This document shows positions 1 through 8,246 of a stretch of DNA of 23,356 nucleotides, piece by piece. Position 1 is the stretch's first letter, and every line of letters begins with the position of its first letter. The translations under genes and the position numbers were made by a program. The notes under the pieces are model-generated. The model was not told the origin of the DNA, did not search any database, and saw only the letters and a program-made list of their open reading frames with translations. The DNA comes from Candidatus Hydrothermota bacterium (GTDB lineage: Bacteria > Hydrothermota > Hydrothermia > B15-G9), in assembly GCA_003645975.1 (NCBI GenBank), contig QNDP01000001.1:1-23356 (forward strand), in the 5' to 3' direction.

Positions 1-52
1 CAGGATGTGTAATAAAATCCAATTGTCGAAGGGGAACGGTTACGGATATGGT

Positions 53-1867
53 TCAAACCTCTCCGTGCAGATGTTCGTAAATCTTTTGTGCCAATTTCGG
101 GCCTATTCCCGGAACCTTTTGTAAATCATTCACATCCGCATTTATGATCGCTTCAATCGACCCGAAATATTTGAGGAGCGCATTCCGTTTTGATCGACCC
201 AGCCCTGGAATGAAATCCAAAATCGATGTGAACTTCGACTTGTCGCGGATGTTTCGATGATACTTGATGGCGAACCTGTGGGCTTCGTCCCTGATCCTTT
301 GGAGCAGTCTCAACGCCTTTGATCGATACGGAAGCGCCACAATCCTATCGTCAGGTAGGTGTAGCTCCTCGAACCGTTTTGCCAAAGCGGCGAAATGGAC
401 ATCTTCGACACCGAGTTCGTCGGCGGCATCCATAGCGAATTCAAGTTGCACTTTTCCGCCGTCGATCAACATCAGGTCGGGCAGCGGCTTGTCTTCGTCC
501 ATCAGCCTTTTGAGTCTTCGATAGACGACCTCACGGATCGCTCGGAAGTCATCAATTCCTTCGACCGATTTGATCCGATAGCGCCGATATTCGGATTTTC
601 TCGGTTTTCCGTTGACGAACACCACGACCGAGCCGACCACCGCTTCGCCGAAAAGATGTGAAACATCAACGGCTTCTATGCGCATAGGAGGCGACCTAAG
701 CCCGAGTTCGTTCATCAGATCGATAAGTGCTGGATCGACGACCTCTTCTTCGATTCCGAGCCGCTCGATCTCCTCTGCGAGCAGCCTCGACGCATTGTTG
801 ATTGCGATTGCGTAAATGTTTTCTTCATAAGGACTTGGCTCACGAAACTTTATCGACTTGCCTGTCCGTTTCATCACCATCTCGGCGAGAGAGTCGGCAT
901 CCGATGGGAGAGGAGAACTCACAATTTCCTCTGCGGTAACGGGATAGGTTGAGTAAAACTGCTCGATGAATGCGTTCAGCACATCCGATTCGCTCCAGCC
1001 GCGAGGCACATCGAGCATAAACCCGGCCTTATCGACAATCTTGTCATCGCGGTAAAAAAGCACTATGCCGTAGGCGTATTTTTCGGCACATGCGACTGCC
1101 ACAAAATCCCTTGCGGCGCCTGTCAGTGCCCTCCGGGTCGCAGACTTGGTCTGTTTGATAGCGAAAAGTTGGTCTCTCAGGGCGGCTGCACGCTCAAATT
1201 CCAATTTTTTGGCCGCCTCCAACATCTCGGCTTCGAGCTGGCGCTCAAGCTCGTCAGTCCGTCCTTGAAGGAAAGAGAGCACACCTTTGACCAAATTTTT
1301 GTATTCCTCGGGACTTACATCGCCTGTGCACGGACCGATGCATTTGCCGATGTAGTATTCGAGACACGGCTTTATCTTGCGAACCGACGGAAGCCGATAT
1401 TTGCAGCTACGGATCGGGAACAACCGTCTTATCATCCGCAAAGTCTTCCGCAGGGACGAGACATTGGGATAAGGACCAAAGTAAAGGTTTCCGGACTCGA
1501 ACTTCGGACGCCTGACAACAGCGACACGGGGGAACGGCTCGCTCATCGTTACCATGATGTAGGGATATGCCTTGCTGTCCTTCAAACGAATGTTGTAGCG
1601 GGGTTGATACTGTTTAATCAGGTTGGCTTCGAGGATAAGTGCCTCAATCTCATCGTTTGTAACGATAAACTCGACATCGACAGCCCGCTCGACGCATCTG
1701 CGGATTCTCGGATCTTCTGGTTTTCCAAAATAGTAACGAAATCTTTCCTTCAAATTCTTGGCCTTTCCGACATAAAGCGCTTCGCCCCGTTGGCCTTTGA
1801 AGATGTAAACTCCCGGAGACTCAGGGACTTTGGCTAAATTGACCTTTTCTTTCCACTTCATGGCCAT
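53..1867 (-). CDS. uvrC: UvrABC excinuclease subunit C
   Basis: UvrC makes the two incisions around a lesion that UvrA and UvrB have marked in nucleotide excision repair (cytoplasm). With the start used here the protein is 604 residues, normal for the family. An N-terminal GIY-YIG nuclease has GVY at 19-21 and YVG at 32-34. Four cysteines follow (spacing X12, X7, X3), matching the iron-sulfur site of UvrC. Next come a UVR helical segment, the RNase H-like nuclease (IEAVDVSHLFGE onward) and tandem helix-hairpin-helix motifs at the C-terminus (PGLGRSKRNALL, PGIGPKLAQKI). The start is ambiguous. An ATG at 1867 or 1861 (MKWKEKV) fits family homology. A GTG at 1948 has a better ribosome site (AGGAG at 1956-1960) but would add 27 residues with no family counterpart and run through a divergent -10 box. 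The gene is divergent from the NTPase-potassium operon. Function is certain; only the start is open. Confidence 0.96.
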   Translation of the reverse strand: MAMKWKEKVNLAKVPESPGVYIFKGQRGEALYVGKAKNLKERFRYYFGKPEDPRIRRCVERAVDVEFIVTNDEIEALILEANLIKQYQPRYNIRLKDSKAYPYIMVTMSEPFPRVAVVRRPKFESGNLYFGPYPNVSSLRKTLRMIRRLFPIRSCKYRLPSVRKIKPCLEYYIGKCIGPCTGDVSPEEYKNLVKGVLSFLQGRTDELERQLEAEMLEAAKKLEFERAAALRDQLFAIKQTKSATRRALTGAARDFVAVACAEKYAYGIVLFYRDDKIVDKAGFMLDVPRGWSESDVLNAFIEQFYSTYPVTAEEIVSSPLPSDADSLAEMVMKRTGKSIKFREPSPYEENIYAIAINNASRLLAEEIERLGIEEEVVDPALIDLMNELGLRSPPMRIEAVDVSHLFGEAVVGSVVVFVNGKPRKSEYRRYRIKSVEGIDDFRAIREVVYRRLKRLMDEDKPLPDLMLIDGGKVQLEFAMDAADELGVEDVHFAALAKRFEELHLPDDRIVALPYRSKALRLLQRIRDEAHRFAIKYHRNIRDKSKFTSILDFIPGLGRSKRNALLKYFGSIEAIINADVNDLQKVPGIGPKLAQKIYEHLHGEV

Positions 1868-1876
1868 GAGGCCTAT

Positions 1877-1905
1877 GAGATAGCGGAAAATGAGGATAAG
1901 TTCAA
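1877..1905 (-). promoter_or_regulatory. Possible uvrC promoter
   Basis: On the minus strand TTGAAC (1900-1905) is followed after 17 bases by TATCTC (1877-1882). Transcription would begin near 1870, almost at the ATG at 1867, giving a nearly leaderless mRNA. The -10 match is only partial, so this is weak. Confidence 0.25.
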
Positions 1906-1927
1906 TGCAGTTTAGCGAAAATTGCGG

Positions 1928-1933
1928 TATAAT
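1928..1933 (+). promoter_or_regulatory. -10 box for the NTPase-potassium operon
   Basis: A perfect TATAAT lies 54 bases upstream of the first likely start codon (ATG 1987) of the plus-strand operon, leaving a leader of roughly 45 bases. No good -35 hexamer is seen at the usual spacing. Its position supports placing the uvrC start downstream of it rather than at 1948. Confidence 0.45.
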
Positions 1934-1986
1934 CACCCTCATCCTCACATTTTTTCTCCTACTGTAAAGTTCAGGCGGTGAATCAC

Positions 1987-2562
1987 ATGGACAAAAAGGT
2001 CATGACTGTAAGGCATCTTTTGGTAACGGGAACACCGGGCTGCGGAAAGACGACTTTGATCAAAGAGGCCGCAGAATTTGCCATGAACATGGGATTAAGG
2101 GTCTCCGGATTTTACACTGAGGAGATGCGCAGAGGCGGACGGCGCATCGGATTCAAAATCAGGACGATACCGAACAAAAAGGAGGGGATTTTGGCGGCTG
2201 TCGGAAAGACCGACCGCGAATTCGTCCGTTATGGAAAATACAAGGTTTTTGTCAAGGATTTCGAGCAGATGGTCATTCCGATAATGAGGAGACGGAATGC
2301 GGACATCGTGGTGATCGATGAGATCGGTGGGATGGAACTACTTTCCAAGCTCTTCGGTCTTGAGGTCAAGCGGATGCTCGGCTCCAAGACGCCCCCGATA
2401 CTCGGCACAATCCAACTCAAAAGGACGCATCTCATTTACAAATGGGGACTTGAGGAGAATGTGAAGATCATCGAACTGCATGAGCTTACTCGGAAACGAG
2501 TCCGTGAGGAGGTCAGGGAATGGGTGCTCTCCGTCCACGAACAGCTCTCAAAAAGGTCTTGA
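1987..2562 (+). CDS. THEP1-type nucleoside-triphosphatase
   Basis: A small P-loop NTPase of the THEP1/COG1618 family, which hydrolyses nucleoside triphosphates in vitro and has no settled cell role. The Walker A motif GTPGCGKT is at residues 15-22 and a Walker B segment reads DIVVIDEIGGMEL, a family hallmark. The length, 191 residues, is typical. The reading frame is open from a GTG at 1978, but the ATG at 1987 has a GGCGGTGA-type ribosome site at better spacing, so I use it; an ATG at 2002 is also possible. It is the first gene of a tight plus-strand operon and its last 43 bases overlap the start of the potassium channel gene. That layout implies translational coupling, though THEP1 has no known link to potassium uptake. 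Family assignment is firm; physiological role is unknown. Confidence 0.9.
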   Translation: MDKKVMTVRHLLVTGTPGCGKTTLIKEAAEFAMNMGLRVSGFYTEEMRRGGRRIGFKIRTIPNKKEGILAAVGKTDREFVRYGKYKVFVKDFEQMVIPIMRRRNADIVVIDEIGGMELLSKLFGLEVKRMLGSKTPPILGTIQLKRTHLIYKWGLEENVKIIELHELTRKRVREEVREWVLSVHEQLSKRS

Positions 2563-4013
2563 TCGCCCTGTCGAACATGACAACCAAATTTTGGAACTAC
2601 ATTTCCATGACCTTGAGCCGATCCCGCATTCTGTTCCGAGCTACGCGCAAAATACAGGTCTGGTTCAGGAGGTCTAATCCTGCGAAGCTTTTGATTCTCG
2701 GATACTTGACGATAGCGAGCGTCGGCGCATTCCTGCTTTCGCTTCCGATTGCGACCGGCGGAAAGCCCATAAGGTTCATCGACGCATTTTTCACATCGAC
2801 ATCAGCCCTTTGTGTAACAGGACTCATCGTCAAAGACACACCGCAATTTTTTAGTTTTTTCGGCGAATTGGTCATCTTGATCCTGATTTTCATCGGTGGG
2901 CTGGGTTACATGACTCTTGGCTACTTCTTTTTGACACAGCTCAGGAGCAAATTGACCGTAAAGAAACTTGTTCTGGAATCGTTTCCCGGTGTCCAAGTGG
3001 GCGACCTCATGGAGTTCGTCCTGCGGATCGTCCGGTTAAGTCTGACTTTTCAACTTATAGGAGCTGTCCTGCTTTACATCGCATTCCTCTCGCACGGGAT
3101 ACCCGTTGCGCAGGCGCTGTGGCACTCAATCTTCAATTCGGTTTCCGCTTACTGCAATGCCGGCTTCTCGACATTTTCCACCAGTTTGACCGAATTCAAA
3201 GGCGATTACATAGTAAACATCGTGGTCATGAGCCTGATCGTCATCGGAGGACTTGGATTTGTAGTCCTTGAGGAGGTTTGGCAGAGGTTCAGAGGAGGCA
3301 GCCTGCCTGTGAAAAAGAAGCTGTCTTTGCACACCAAAGTTGTATTCCTGTGGACGACGATTTTGATAATTGTGGGCTTCGTTTTTATCCTGTTTCAGGA
3401 ATGGGATAAAAGTTTTTCGGGGTTGAGCCTTCGTGAGAAGATACTTGCATCGCTTTTCCAGTCGATAACGCCTCGAACCGCTGGGTTTAACACGGTTCCC
3501 ATATCCGATTTGACGCCGGGCACGCATCTTTTGCTGTTGATTTTCATGTTCATCGGCGGCTCTCCGACAGGGACAGCGGGCGGCATCAAGACGACGACAT
3601 TTGCAGCGCTTTTCATGTGGCTTCTGGCGTATCTCAAAGGCAAGCGGACGGTCGCTTTCAGCGGGCATCGACTGCCTGACAGCGCATTGAGGCGCGGAAT
3701 CGCCATCTTTTTCGGCGGATTGCTTTATGTGATGGGAGTTACGCTTCTCATCTTCATCGTTGAGCGTGCAAACGCAAAGGATTTCATCCCCTACATGTTT
3801 GAGGTTATTTCGGCCTTTGGCACGGTTGGCTTATCGTTTGGCCTCAGTGGAACAAACACGAGCCTTGTGGCCGGGTTTACGGATTTCGGTAAGACCTTAA
3901 TCATCATAACAATGTTTGTCGGAAAGGTGGGTGTTTTGTCGGCAATGGCTGCGATAATCAGTCGAGAATACGAATACTACCGCTATCCGGAAGGAAAATA
4001 CATTGTAGGGTGA
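2520..4013 (+). CDS. KtrB/TrkH-type potassium channel subunit
   Basis: Membrane subunit of a Ktr/Trk potassium uptake system. The 497-residue protein shows the four-fold M1-pore-M2 architecture of this superfamily. Its four pore loops each carry the filter glycine, seen in SALCVTGLIV, SAYCNAGFST, SITPRTAGFNT and SAFGTVGLSF. The first hydrophobic segment begins near residue 57, after a basic N-terminal extension rich in arginine and lysine. The ATG at 2520 is strongly supported by AGGAGGT six bases upstream, which lies inside the preceding NTPase gene. The KtrA-like regulatory gene starts four bases after the stop, as expected for partners of one complex. KtrB and TrkH cannot be separated with certainty by eye; the separate small RCK-type partner favours a Ktr-like system. 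Confidence 0.94.
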   Translation: MGALRPRTALKKVLIALSNMTTKFWNYISMTLSRSRILFRATRKIQVWFRRSNPAKLLILGYLTIASVGAFLLSLPIATGGKPIRFIDAFFTSTSALCVTGLIVKDTPQFFSFFGELVILILIFIGGLGYMTLGYFFLTQLRSKLTVKKLVLESFPGVQVGDLMEFVLRIVRLSLTFQLIGAVLLYIAFLSHGIPVAQALWHSIFNSVSAYCNAGFSTFSTSLTEFKGDYIVNIVVMSLIVIGGLGFVVLEEVWQRFRGGSLPVKKKLSLHTKVVFLWTTILIIVGFVFILFQEWDKSFSGLSLREKILASLFQSITPRTAGFNTVPISDLTPGTHLLLLIFMFIGGSPTGTAGGIKTTTFAALFMWLLAYLKGKRTVAFSGHRLPDSALRRGIAIFFGGLLYVMGVTLLIFIVERANAKDFIPYMFEVISAFGTVGLSFGLSGTNTSLVAGFTDFGKTLIIITMFVGKVGVLSAMAAIISREYEYYRYPEGKYIVG

Positions 4014-4017
4014 GACT

Positions 4018-4713
4018 ATGCCGCAATTTTGTGTGATAGGACTTGGAAGATTTGGGACGGCAGTGGCATTGAGCCTCGCACAAAGAGGCCATGATGTCCT
4101 TGTCATCGACAAAGACGAAAACCGAATTCGAGAGATAGAAGACTATGTGTCCCAAGCTATTATCCTCGATGTTTCCAACGAGAAGGCGCTCAGATCGCTC
4201 AAGCTGGATGACTTCGACTATGTGATCATTGCTATCACGGAAGACATTGAAGCGAGCATATTTACAGCCATAATCCTCAAGGAGGCTGCGAAGGATAAGC
4301 CCTATGTGATCGCTAAAGCGGCAAGCGAGATCCATGCAAGCATCCTGCGGAGACTCGGCGTTGACCGCGTCGTCTTCCCGGAAAAGGAATTCGCAAACAA
4401 GCTCGTTGAGCGCATAACATCGCCCAACATCTTCGATTACATCGAGTTGTCGCCTGAATACTCCATTGCGGAGATTAAGCCACCGGAAAGTTTTCACGGT
4501 AAAACTATCAGAGAACTGGACATTCGAGCGAAATACAATGTCTATGTGATAGCCATCCGCAGGAAAAAAGCGGATTATGCACCCAATGGACAGCTTCAGG
4601 TCATCGAATCGGTCATAATCGCCCCTTCGCCAAACGAGGAGATCACGGCCACAGACATTCTGGTTGTCCTCGGACGTGTGGAAGACATTGACAGGTTCAA
4701 ATCCGCCAAATGA
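4018..4713 (+). CDS. KtrA/TrkA-type regulatory subunit of potassium uptake
   Basis: Cytoplasmic gating subunit that binds nucleotide and controls the adjacent potassium channel. The 231-residue protein starts with a Rossmann-fold RCK_N domain: GLGRFG at residues 8-13 and an acidic residue at the end of strand 2 (VLVIDKDE). A TrkA_C domain occupies roughly the last 80 residues, ending in DILVVLGRVEDIDRF. The length matches single-RCK KtrA rather than the double-length TrkA of enterobacteria. The ATG follows the channel stop by four bases, with GGGTGAG as ribosome site inside the end of the channel gene. acpS starts 12 bases after its stop, so all four plus-strand genes are probably co-transcribed. 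Confidence 0.94.
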   Translation: MPQFCVIGLGRFGTAVALSLAQRGHDVLVIDKDENRIREIEDYVSQAIILDVSNEKALRSLKLDDFDYVIIAITEDIEASIFTAIILKEAAKDKPYVIAKAASEIHASILRRLGVDRVVFPEKEFANKLVERITSPNIFDYIELSPEYSIAEIKPPESFHGKTIRELDIRAKYNVYVIAIRRKKADYAPNGQLQVIESVIIAPSPNEEITATDILVVLGRVEDIDRFKSAK

Positions 4714-4725
4714 TGGGGTGCGGCT

Positions 4726-5112
4726 GTGAACATCGAGGTCGGAATAGACATCATCGAAATCGAGCGGATACGGGATGTCATCGAGAGGCTTGGCGATAAA
4801 TTTCTGAAAAGGATTTTCACCGAGCACGAGATAACTACATGTAAGTCTCGTAGTGCCAAAATGATGCAATGCTTCGCCGCACGGTTCGCCGCTAAGGAAG
4901 CCTTCATGAAATCCGTCGGTTTGGGAATGAATGGACTCAATTTCAAAATGATAGAAGTCCAAAATCTCGAGTCCGGTAAACCCTTGTTGAAGCTTTACGG
5001 AAAGGCCGCAGAGGTAGTCAAAGGAAAAATCGTTAAAGTTTCTTTGAGCCACACCGAAAACTATGCTGTCGCAATCGTGATAGTCTATGAGAATTCGTTG
5101 AAAAATCTTTAG
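4726..5112 (+). CDS. acpS: Holo-[acyl-carrier-protein] synthase
   Basis: AcpS transfers the 4'-phosphopantetheine arm of coenzyme A to apo-ACP, switching on fatty acid synthesis. The 128-residue length is typical. The metal-binding aspartate is D8 in VGIDIIEIERI. The second motif is FAAKEAFMKSVG with its conserved glutamate and lysine, and the C-terminal SLSHTENYAVA motif is present. The start is a GTG with GGGGTG six bases upstream. It is the last gene of the plus-strand operon and faces mlaF across a 274-base gap. Placing acpS behind a potassium uptake pair is unusual but not informative alone; in many bacteria acpS sits beside a THEP1-unrelated gene of the NnrE type instead. No terminator was found after it. 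Confidence 0.95.
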   Translation: MNIEVGIDIIEIERIRDVIERLGDKFLKRIFTEHEITTCKSRSAKMMQCFAARFAAKEAFMKSVGLGMNGLNFKMIEVQNLESGKPLLKLYGKAAEVVKGKIVKVSLSHTENYAVAIVIVYENSLKNL

Positions 5113-5254
5113 GAGACTGGGGATCGGACTTGAGTCAGGACAATTGAAGGAAATGGTAAGTGAATAAAAGAAAGGGTATTCCAAAAAACGGGAAAGTAGA
5201 GAGCCGAGCGATAAGTGGTGTAGTGAGAATATGTTACAGATTCTGTGAAGGTGT

Positions 5255-5285
5255 GGCGAGGGGCAAGGCGAGGATGGAACGGGCA
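5255..5285 (+). repeat. Degenerate copy of G-rich intergenic repeat (tentative)
   Basis: The plus strand reads GGCGAGGGG, then seven bases, AGGATGG, three bases, GGGCA. The minus strand near 8408 has GGCGAGGGG, ten bases, AGGATGG, two bases, GGCA, in the same order. Only these blocks match, so common origin is plausible but unproven. Confidence 0.3.
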
Positions 5286-5298
5286 GTTGTGCAAAGAG

Positions 5299-5328
5299 GG
5301 TAATGTATCTTATCGATACTCCGTTACC
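5299..5328. repeat. Composite inverted repeat
   Basis: GGTAA (5299-5303) and TTACC (5324-5328) flank an inner stem GTATC/GATAC (5305-5309 and 5315-5319) with a five-base loop. It lies in the convergent gap about 60 bases past the mlaF stop. No T-run follows on either strand, so a terminator call is not supported. Confidence 0.4.
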
Positions 5329-5386
5329 TATGGTGAACACCAGAAACCAAAATGACTTATACCCATTAAGCCCATAAAACCGAGGC

Positions 5387-6130
5387 TCAACACTCGTCTT
5401 CAAGTTTACGGAAAACCTTTAAGAACTGGCGGAACTCTTCGTGTTGGACATCCCAGACAGCGTCTCTTGGAGCCTCAACAGCTATTCTGCCATCGGAAAG
5501 CAGGACTATCCTGTCGGCTATCTTGAGTGCGCTGTGGATGTCGTGTGTTACCACCACACTTGTAACGCCGACATCCCTTTTCAGGGCCAGGATCAAGTCG
5601 TTAATCCTGTCTGCGATAATGGGATCAAGGCCGGTCGTCGGCTCATCATAGAGGATGTATTTCGGTTCCGCCACAAGTGCACGGGCTATTGCAACCCTTT
5701 TTCTCATTCCGCCCGAAAGTTCTTCTGGCATCAATAGGGCGGCATCCTCCATCTCGACAAGCGACAGGACATCGATCACACGCTGGCGGACCTCGTCGAT
5801 GGACATTCCACCCCGTTCTATCAGCGGCAGAGCGACATTCTCGAACACGGTCATCGAGTCAAACAGAGCGCTGTTTTGGAAGACAAATCCTATAAGTCTC
5901 CGAATTCGATAGAGTTCTGCCGTATGCACATGCGACACATCCTCACCTTCCACGATGACGCTGCCTTTGTCCGGTTTCATCAATCCGACTATGTGCTTCA
6001 ACAACACGGACTTACCGGTTCCGCTCCTGCCCAAGATCACAAGGAGTTCGCCGTCCCTAATGGTCAAATCCACACCACGCAATACTTGTTTGTTCCCAAA
6101 TGACTTATGGACACCCTTCAGCTCGATCAT
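5387..6130 (-). CDS. mlaF: MlaF-like ABC transporter ATP-binding protein
   Basis: ATPase of an Mla-type ABC transporter that moves phospholipids between inner and outer membranes. The 247-residue protein has a complete ABC set in order: Walker A GRSGTGKSVL, Q-loop VFQNSALFDSMTV, signature LSGGMRKRVAIARAL, Walker B YILYDEPTTGLDP and H-loop VVTHDIHS. The phrase FQNSALFDS is typical of MlaF. The ATG overlaps the mlaE stop by four bases (ATGA), so the two are translationally coupled. The frame is open far upstream to 6772, but that part is an out-of-frame shadow of mlaE and is not included. No MCE-domain gene (MlaD) follows; the gene ends at the convergent gap, so the substrate-binding partner must be encoded elsewhere. 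Confidence 0.93.
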   Translation of the reverse strand: MIELKGVHKSFGNKQVLRGVDLTIRDGELLVILGRSGTGKSVLLKHIVGLMKPDKGSVIVEGEDVSHVHTAELYRIRRLIGFVFQNSALFDSMTVFENVALPLIERGGMSIDEVRQRVIDVLSLVEMEDAALLMPEELSGGMRKRVAIARALVAEPKYILYDEPTTGLDPIIADRINDLILALKRDVGVTSVVVTHDIHSALKIADRIVLLSDGRIAVEAPRDAVWDVQHEEFRQFLKVFRKLEDEC

Positions 6131-6882
6131 TGGTAAATCAAGATGGTTAAAAAGTAATCCGAAATTAGGATCAAGAGTGAGGATGTAACGACCGAATTTG
6201 TGGTTGAGCGTCCTACTCCGGTTGCACCTCGTTCCGATTGGAGACCCCAATGTGCACCCACAAATGTGATGATCCATCCGAAGACCGCTGCCTTGATGAG
6301 TCCACCCCAGAAGTCCCAGGGCAAAAAGAACAGCCGCACACCGTGAAAATAGACATAGAAAGACACACCGACATTGAGATTTGCGGCTATGCTGCTGGCG
6401 AATATCGCAGTGAAGTCCGCTATGACCGTGAGGGCTGGCAGCACGATGATCCCTGCAAGGATGCGCGGCAGCACAAGGAAACGAACCGGATCGATACCCA
6501 TGCACTCCAACGCATCGATCTGCTCCGTGACTTTCATGGTGCCGATCTCGGCGGCTATACCTGCGCCGACACGCCCGGCGACGATCAGCGCTGTCAAAAC
6601 AGGGCCAAGTTCGATCATCACCATCTTGGCCACAGCCGCACCGATGTAGTCCATAGGCGCATATCCCCGTCCATAGTATGCGATCTGCACGGTAGTTACG
6701 AGTCCGGAGAAGACGGCGGTCAGGATGATCAAAGGCAATGAACCCGTAGCCATTATGTCGATCTGAACCCACAGGGAGGCACGGAGGACTTTCAGGATTT
6801 CACGAAAAGCCAAGATACTGCGCCAGAATAAAATAGCTGCTGCACCTATGTGTTCAAAAAACTTCAAAAAAGCCCTTTTCAT
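6127..6882 (-). CDS. mlaE: MlaE-like ABC transporter permease
   Basis: Integral membrane permease of the MlaE/YrbE family, partner of the ATPase encoded next. The 251-residue protein has about five to six hydrophobic segments. It also carries the conserved family core with ELGPVLTALIVAGRVGAG, the coupling-helix glutamates in GTMKVTEQIDALECMGIDP, and RFLVLPRILAGII. It starts two bases after the dnaB stop, and its ribosome site is weak, so its translation probably depends on ribosomes leaving dnaB. Its gene overlaps mlaF by four bases. The arrangement suggests one transcript for dnaB, mlaE and mlaF, although DNA replication and lipid transport have no known functional link. Confidence 0.94.
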   Translation of the reverse strand: MKRAFLKFFEHIGAAAILFWRSILAFREILKVLRASLWVQIDIMATGSLPLIILTAVFSGLVTTVQIAYYGRGYAPMDYIGAAVAKMVMIELGPVLTALIVAGRVGAGIAAEIGTMKVTEQIDALECMGIDPVRFLVLPRILAGIIVLPALTVIADFTAIFASSIAANLNVGVSFYVYFHGVRLFFLPWDFWGGLIKAAVFGWIITFVGAHWGLQSERGATGVGRSTTNSVVTSSLLILISDYFLTILIYQ

Positions 6883-6884
6883 TC

Positions 6885-8246
6885 TTAGAATGGCACTTCC
6901 GATTCGATGCCCGCATACTCTTCGCTAATTTGTGAAAACGGCTCAAACCGCATGTATTCCTTGATAAAGTGCAGTTTTTTTGTGCCAATTGGCCCGTTCC
7001 GCTGTTTGCCGATGATGATCTCGGCAATGCCGGCCACCTCTCGGTTTCGTGGCTCATAGACTTCCGGCCTGAAGATGAACATAACGGTGTCGGCATCCTG
7101 TTCGATTGCACCGGATTCGCGCAGGTCCGACAACTGTGGCCGCTTGTCATGACGCTGCTCAACTGCACGGGACAACTGTGAGAGCGCAACGACCGGGATA
7201 CGGAGTTCCTTTGCTAATGCCTTGAGCGAGCGTGAGATAGCGGAGATCTCCTGTTGGCGCGACTCGGATTTTGGTCCCTGAATGAGCTGGAGGTAGTCGA
7301 TTGCCAGAAGCTTGACGCCTTCCTCTCTGACTATCCGTCGGGCTTTTGCGCGGAGTTCCATGATCGAGATTGCCGGGGTGTCGTCGATGAAGATCGGTGC
7401 CCGTCTCAAATTTCCAGCCGCCCTCGTGAGTTTTGGGATGTCCTCGCTTTTTATCGAACCGCTGCGGACTGCATGGGCGTCAAGGCGAGCCTCCATGCAA
7501 AGGAGCCTGTGGACAAGCTGCTCCGTTGACATCTCCAAGCTGAAAATCGCCGTCGGAATGCTTTTCTCTACGCTCAAGTATCTCAAGATGTTCAGAACGA
7601 AGCTCGTTTTGCCCATAGACGGTCTTGATGCTATCACGATGAGGTCGCCCGGCTGGAATCCCGAAGTCATGATGTCGATGTCGTCGAAACCTGTGGGTAT
7701 CCCGGTTATGTGCTGCCTATGCTGCATCAACTGGTTTATCTCCTCGAAGACGCCTTCGACGAAGTCGCTTATTCGCCTGAATCCGCCGTAGAGCCGTCTC
7801 TCACGGATGTCCAAAATCCTCTGCTCGGCCATGTCGAGCAGTTCGTCGGCCGAATCGAAAGTTTGCGAATAGGCGTGCTCAAGGATGGATGTGGCGACCT
7901 CTATGACTTTGCGATAAACGGACTTCTCTAAAACTATCTCAAGATGGTGTTCAAAGACGGCAGGGATGCTTGAGTCAACGAGTTCGGTGAGGTAAACCGC
8001 TCCACCGATCTGTTCGAGCTGACCGCGTTTGGCCAATTCCTCTTTGACGGTAACCAGATCGACGGCCTTCTTTTTCTCAAAAAGGAACGCTATGACATTG
8101 AAGATCTTGCGGTGAGCATCGAGATAAAAATCCTCCGGTTTGAGGACTTCGAGTCCGCGCAAAAGGGCACGCTCGTTCAACATCATTGCCCCAAGCACCA
8201 CAGCCTCAGCGTCTATCGAATGCGGCGGTAACTTTTGATCAGCCAT
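6885..8246 (-). CDS. dnaB: Replicative DNA helicase DnaB
   Basis: Hexameric 5'-3' helicase that unwinds DNA at the replication fork. The 453-residue protein has the N-terminal DnaB domain (PHSIDAEAVVLGAMM at the start, through about residue 125), a linker, and a RecA-like ATPase domain with Walker A ASRPSMGKTSF, Walker B LLAIDYLQLI, the DLRESGAIEQDAD motif and the arginine-finger region KQRNGPIGT. No intein or insertion is visible. The ATG at 8246 has no Shine-Dalgarno sequence. A 20-codon hydrophobic ORF with a good ribosome site ends eight bases inside dnaB, and coupling to it could supply initiation. mlaE follows two bases after the stop. Confidence 0.97.
   Translation of the reverse strand: MADQKLPPHSIDAEAVVLGAMMLNERALLRGLEVLKPEDFYLDAHRKIFNVIAFLFEKKKAVDLVTVKEELAKRGQLEQIGGAVYLTELVDSSIPAVFEHHLEIVLEKSVYRKVIEVATSILEHAYSQTFDSADELLDMAEQRILDIRERRLYGGFRRISDFVEGVFEEINQLMQHRQHITGIPTGFDDIDIMTSGFQPGDLIVIASRPSMGKTSFVLNILRYLSVEKSIPTAIFSLEMSTEQLVHRLLCMEARLDAHAVRSGSIKSEDIPKLTRAAGNLRRAPIFIDDTPAISIMELRAKARRIVREEGVKLLAIDYLQLIQGPKSESRQQEISAISRSLKALAKELRIPVVALSQLSRAVEQRHDKRPQLSDLRESGAIEQDADTVMFIFRPEVYEPRNREVAGIAEIIIGKQRNGPIGTKKLHFIKEYMRFEPFSQISEEYAGIESEVPF

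Larger units (their letters stand above)
5113..5386. other. Convergent gene-free gap
   Basis: This gap lies between the ends of acpS (plus) and mlaF (minus). It holds no convincing ORF. It contains a purine-rich plus-strand tract with a G-rich segment resembling the repeat near 8408 (5255-5285) and a composite inverted repeat (5299-5328), neither followed by a clear T-run. A 481-codon minus frame crossing it is antisense to trkA and acpS and was rejected. Confidence 0.6.

Noticed and set aside
1169..1837. 222-codon plus-strand ORF
   Set aside because: It is antisense to uvrC, without recognisable motifs.
3958..5403. 481-codon minus-strand ORF
   Set aside because: It lies antisense to trkA and acpS, both certain genes, and its translation shows no family features; it is a codon-bias shadow.
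6131..6772. N-terminal extension of the MlaF frame
   Set aside because: It is an out-of-frame reading of mlaE; the ABC domain starts at the ATG at 6130.
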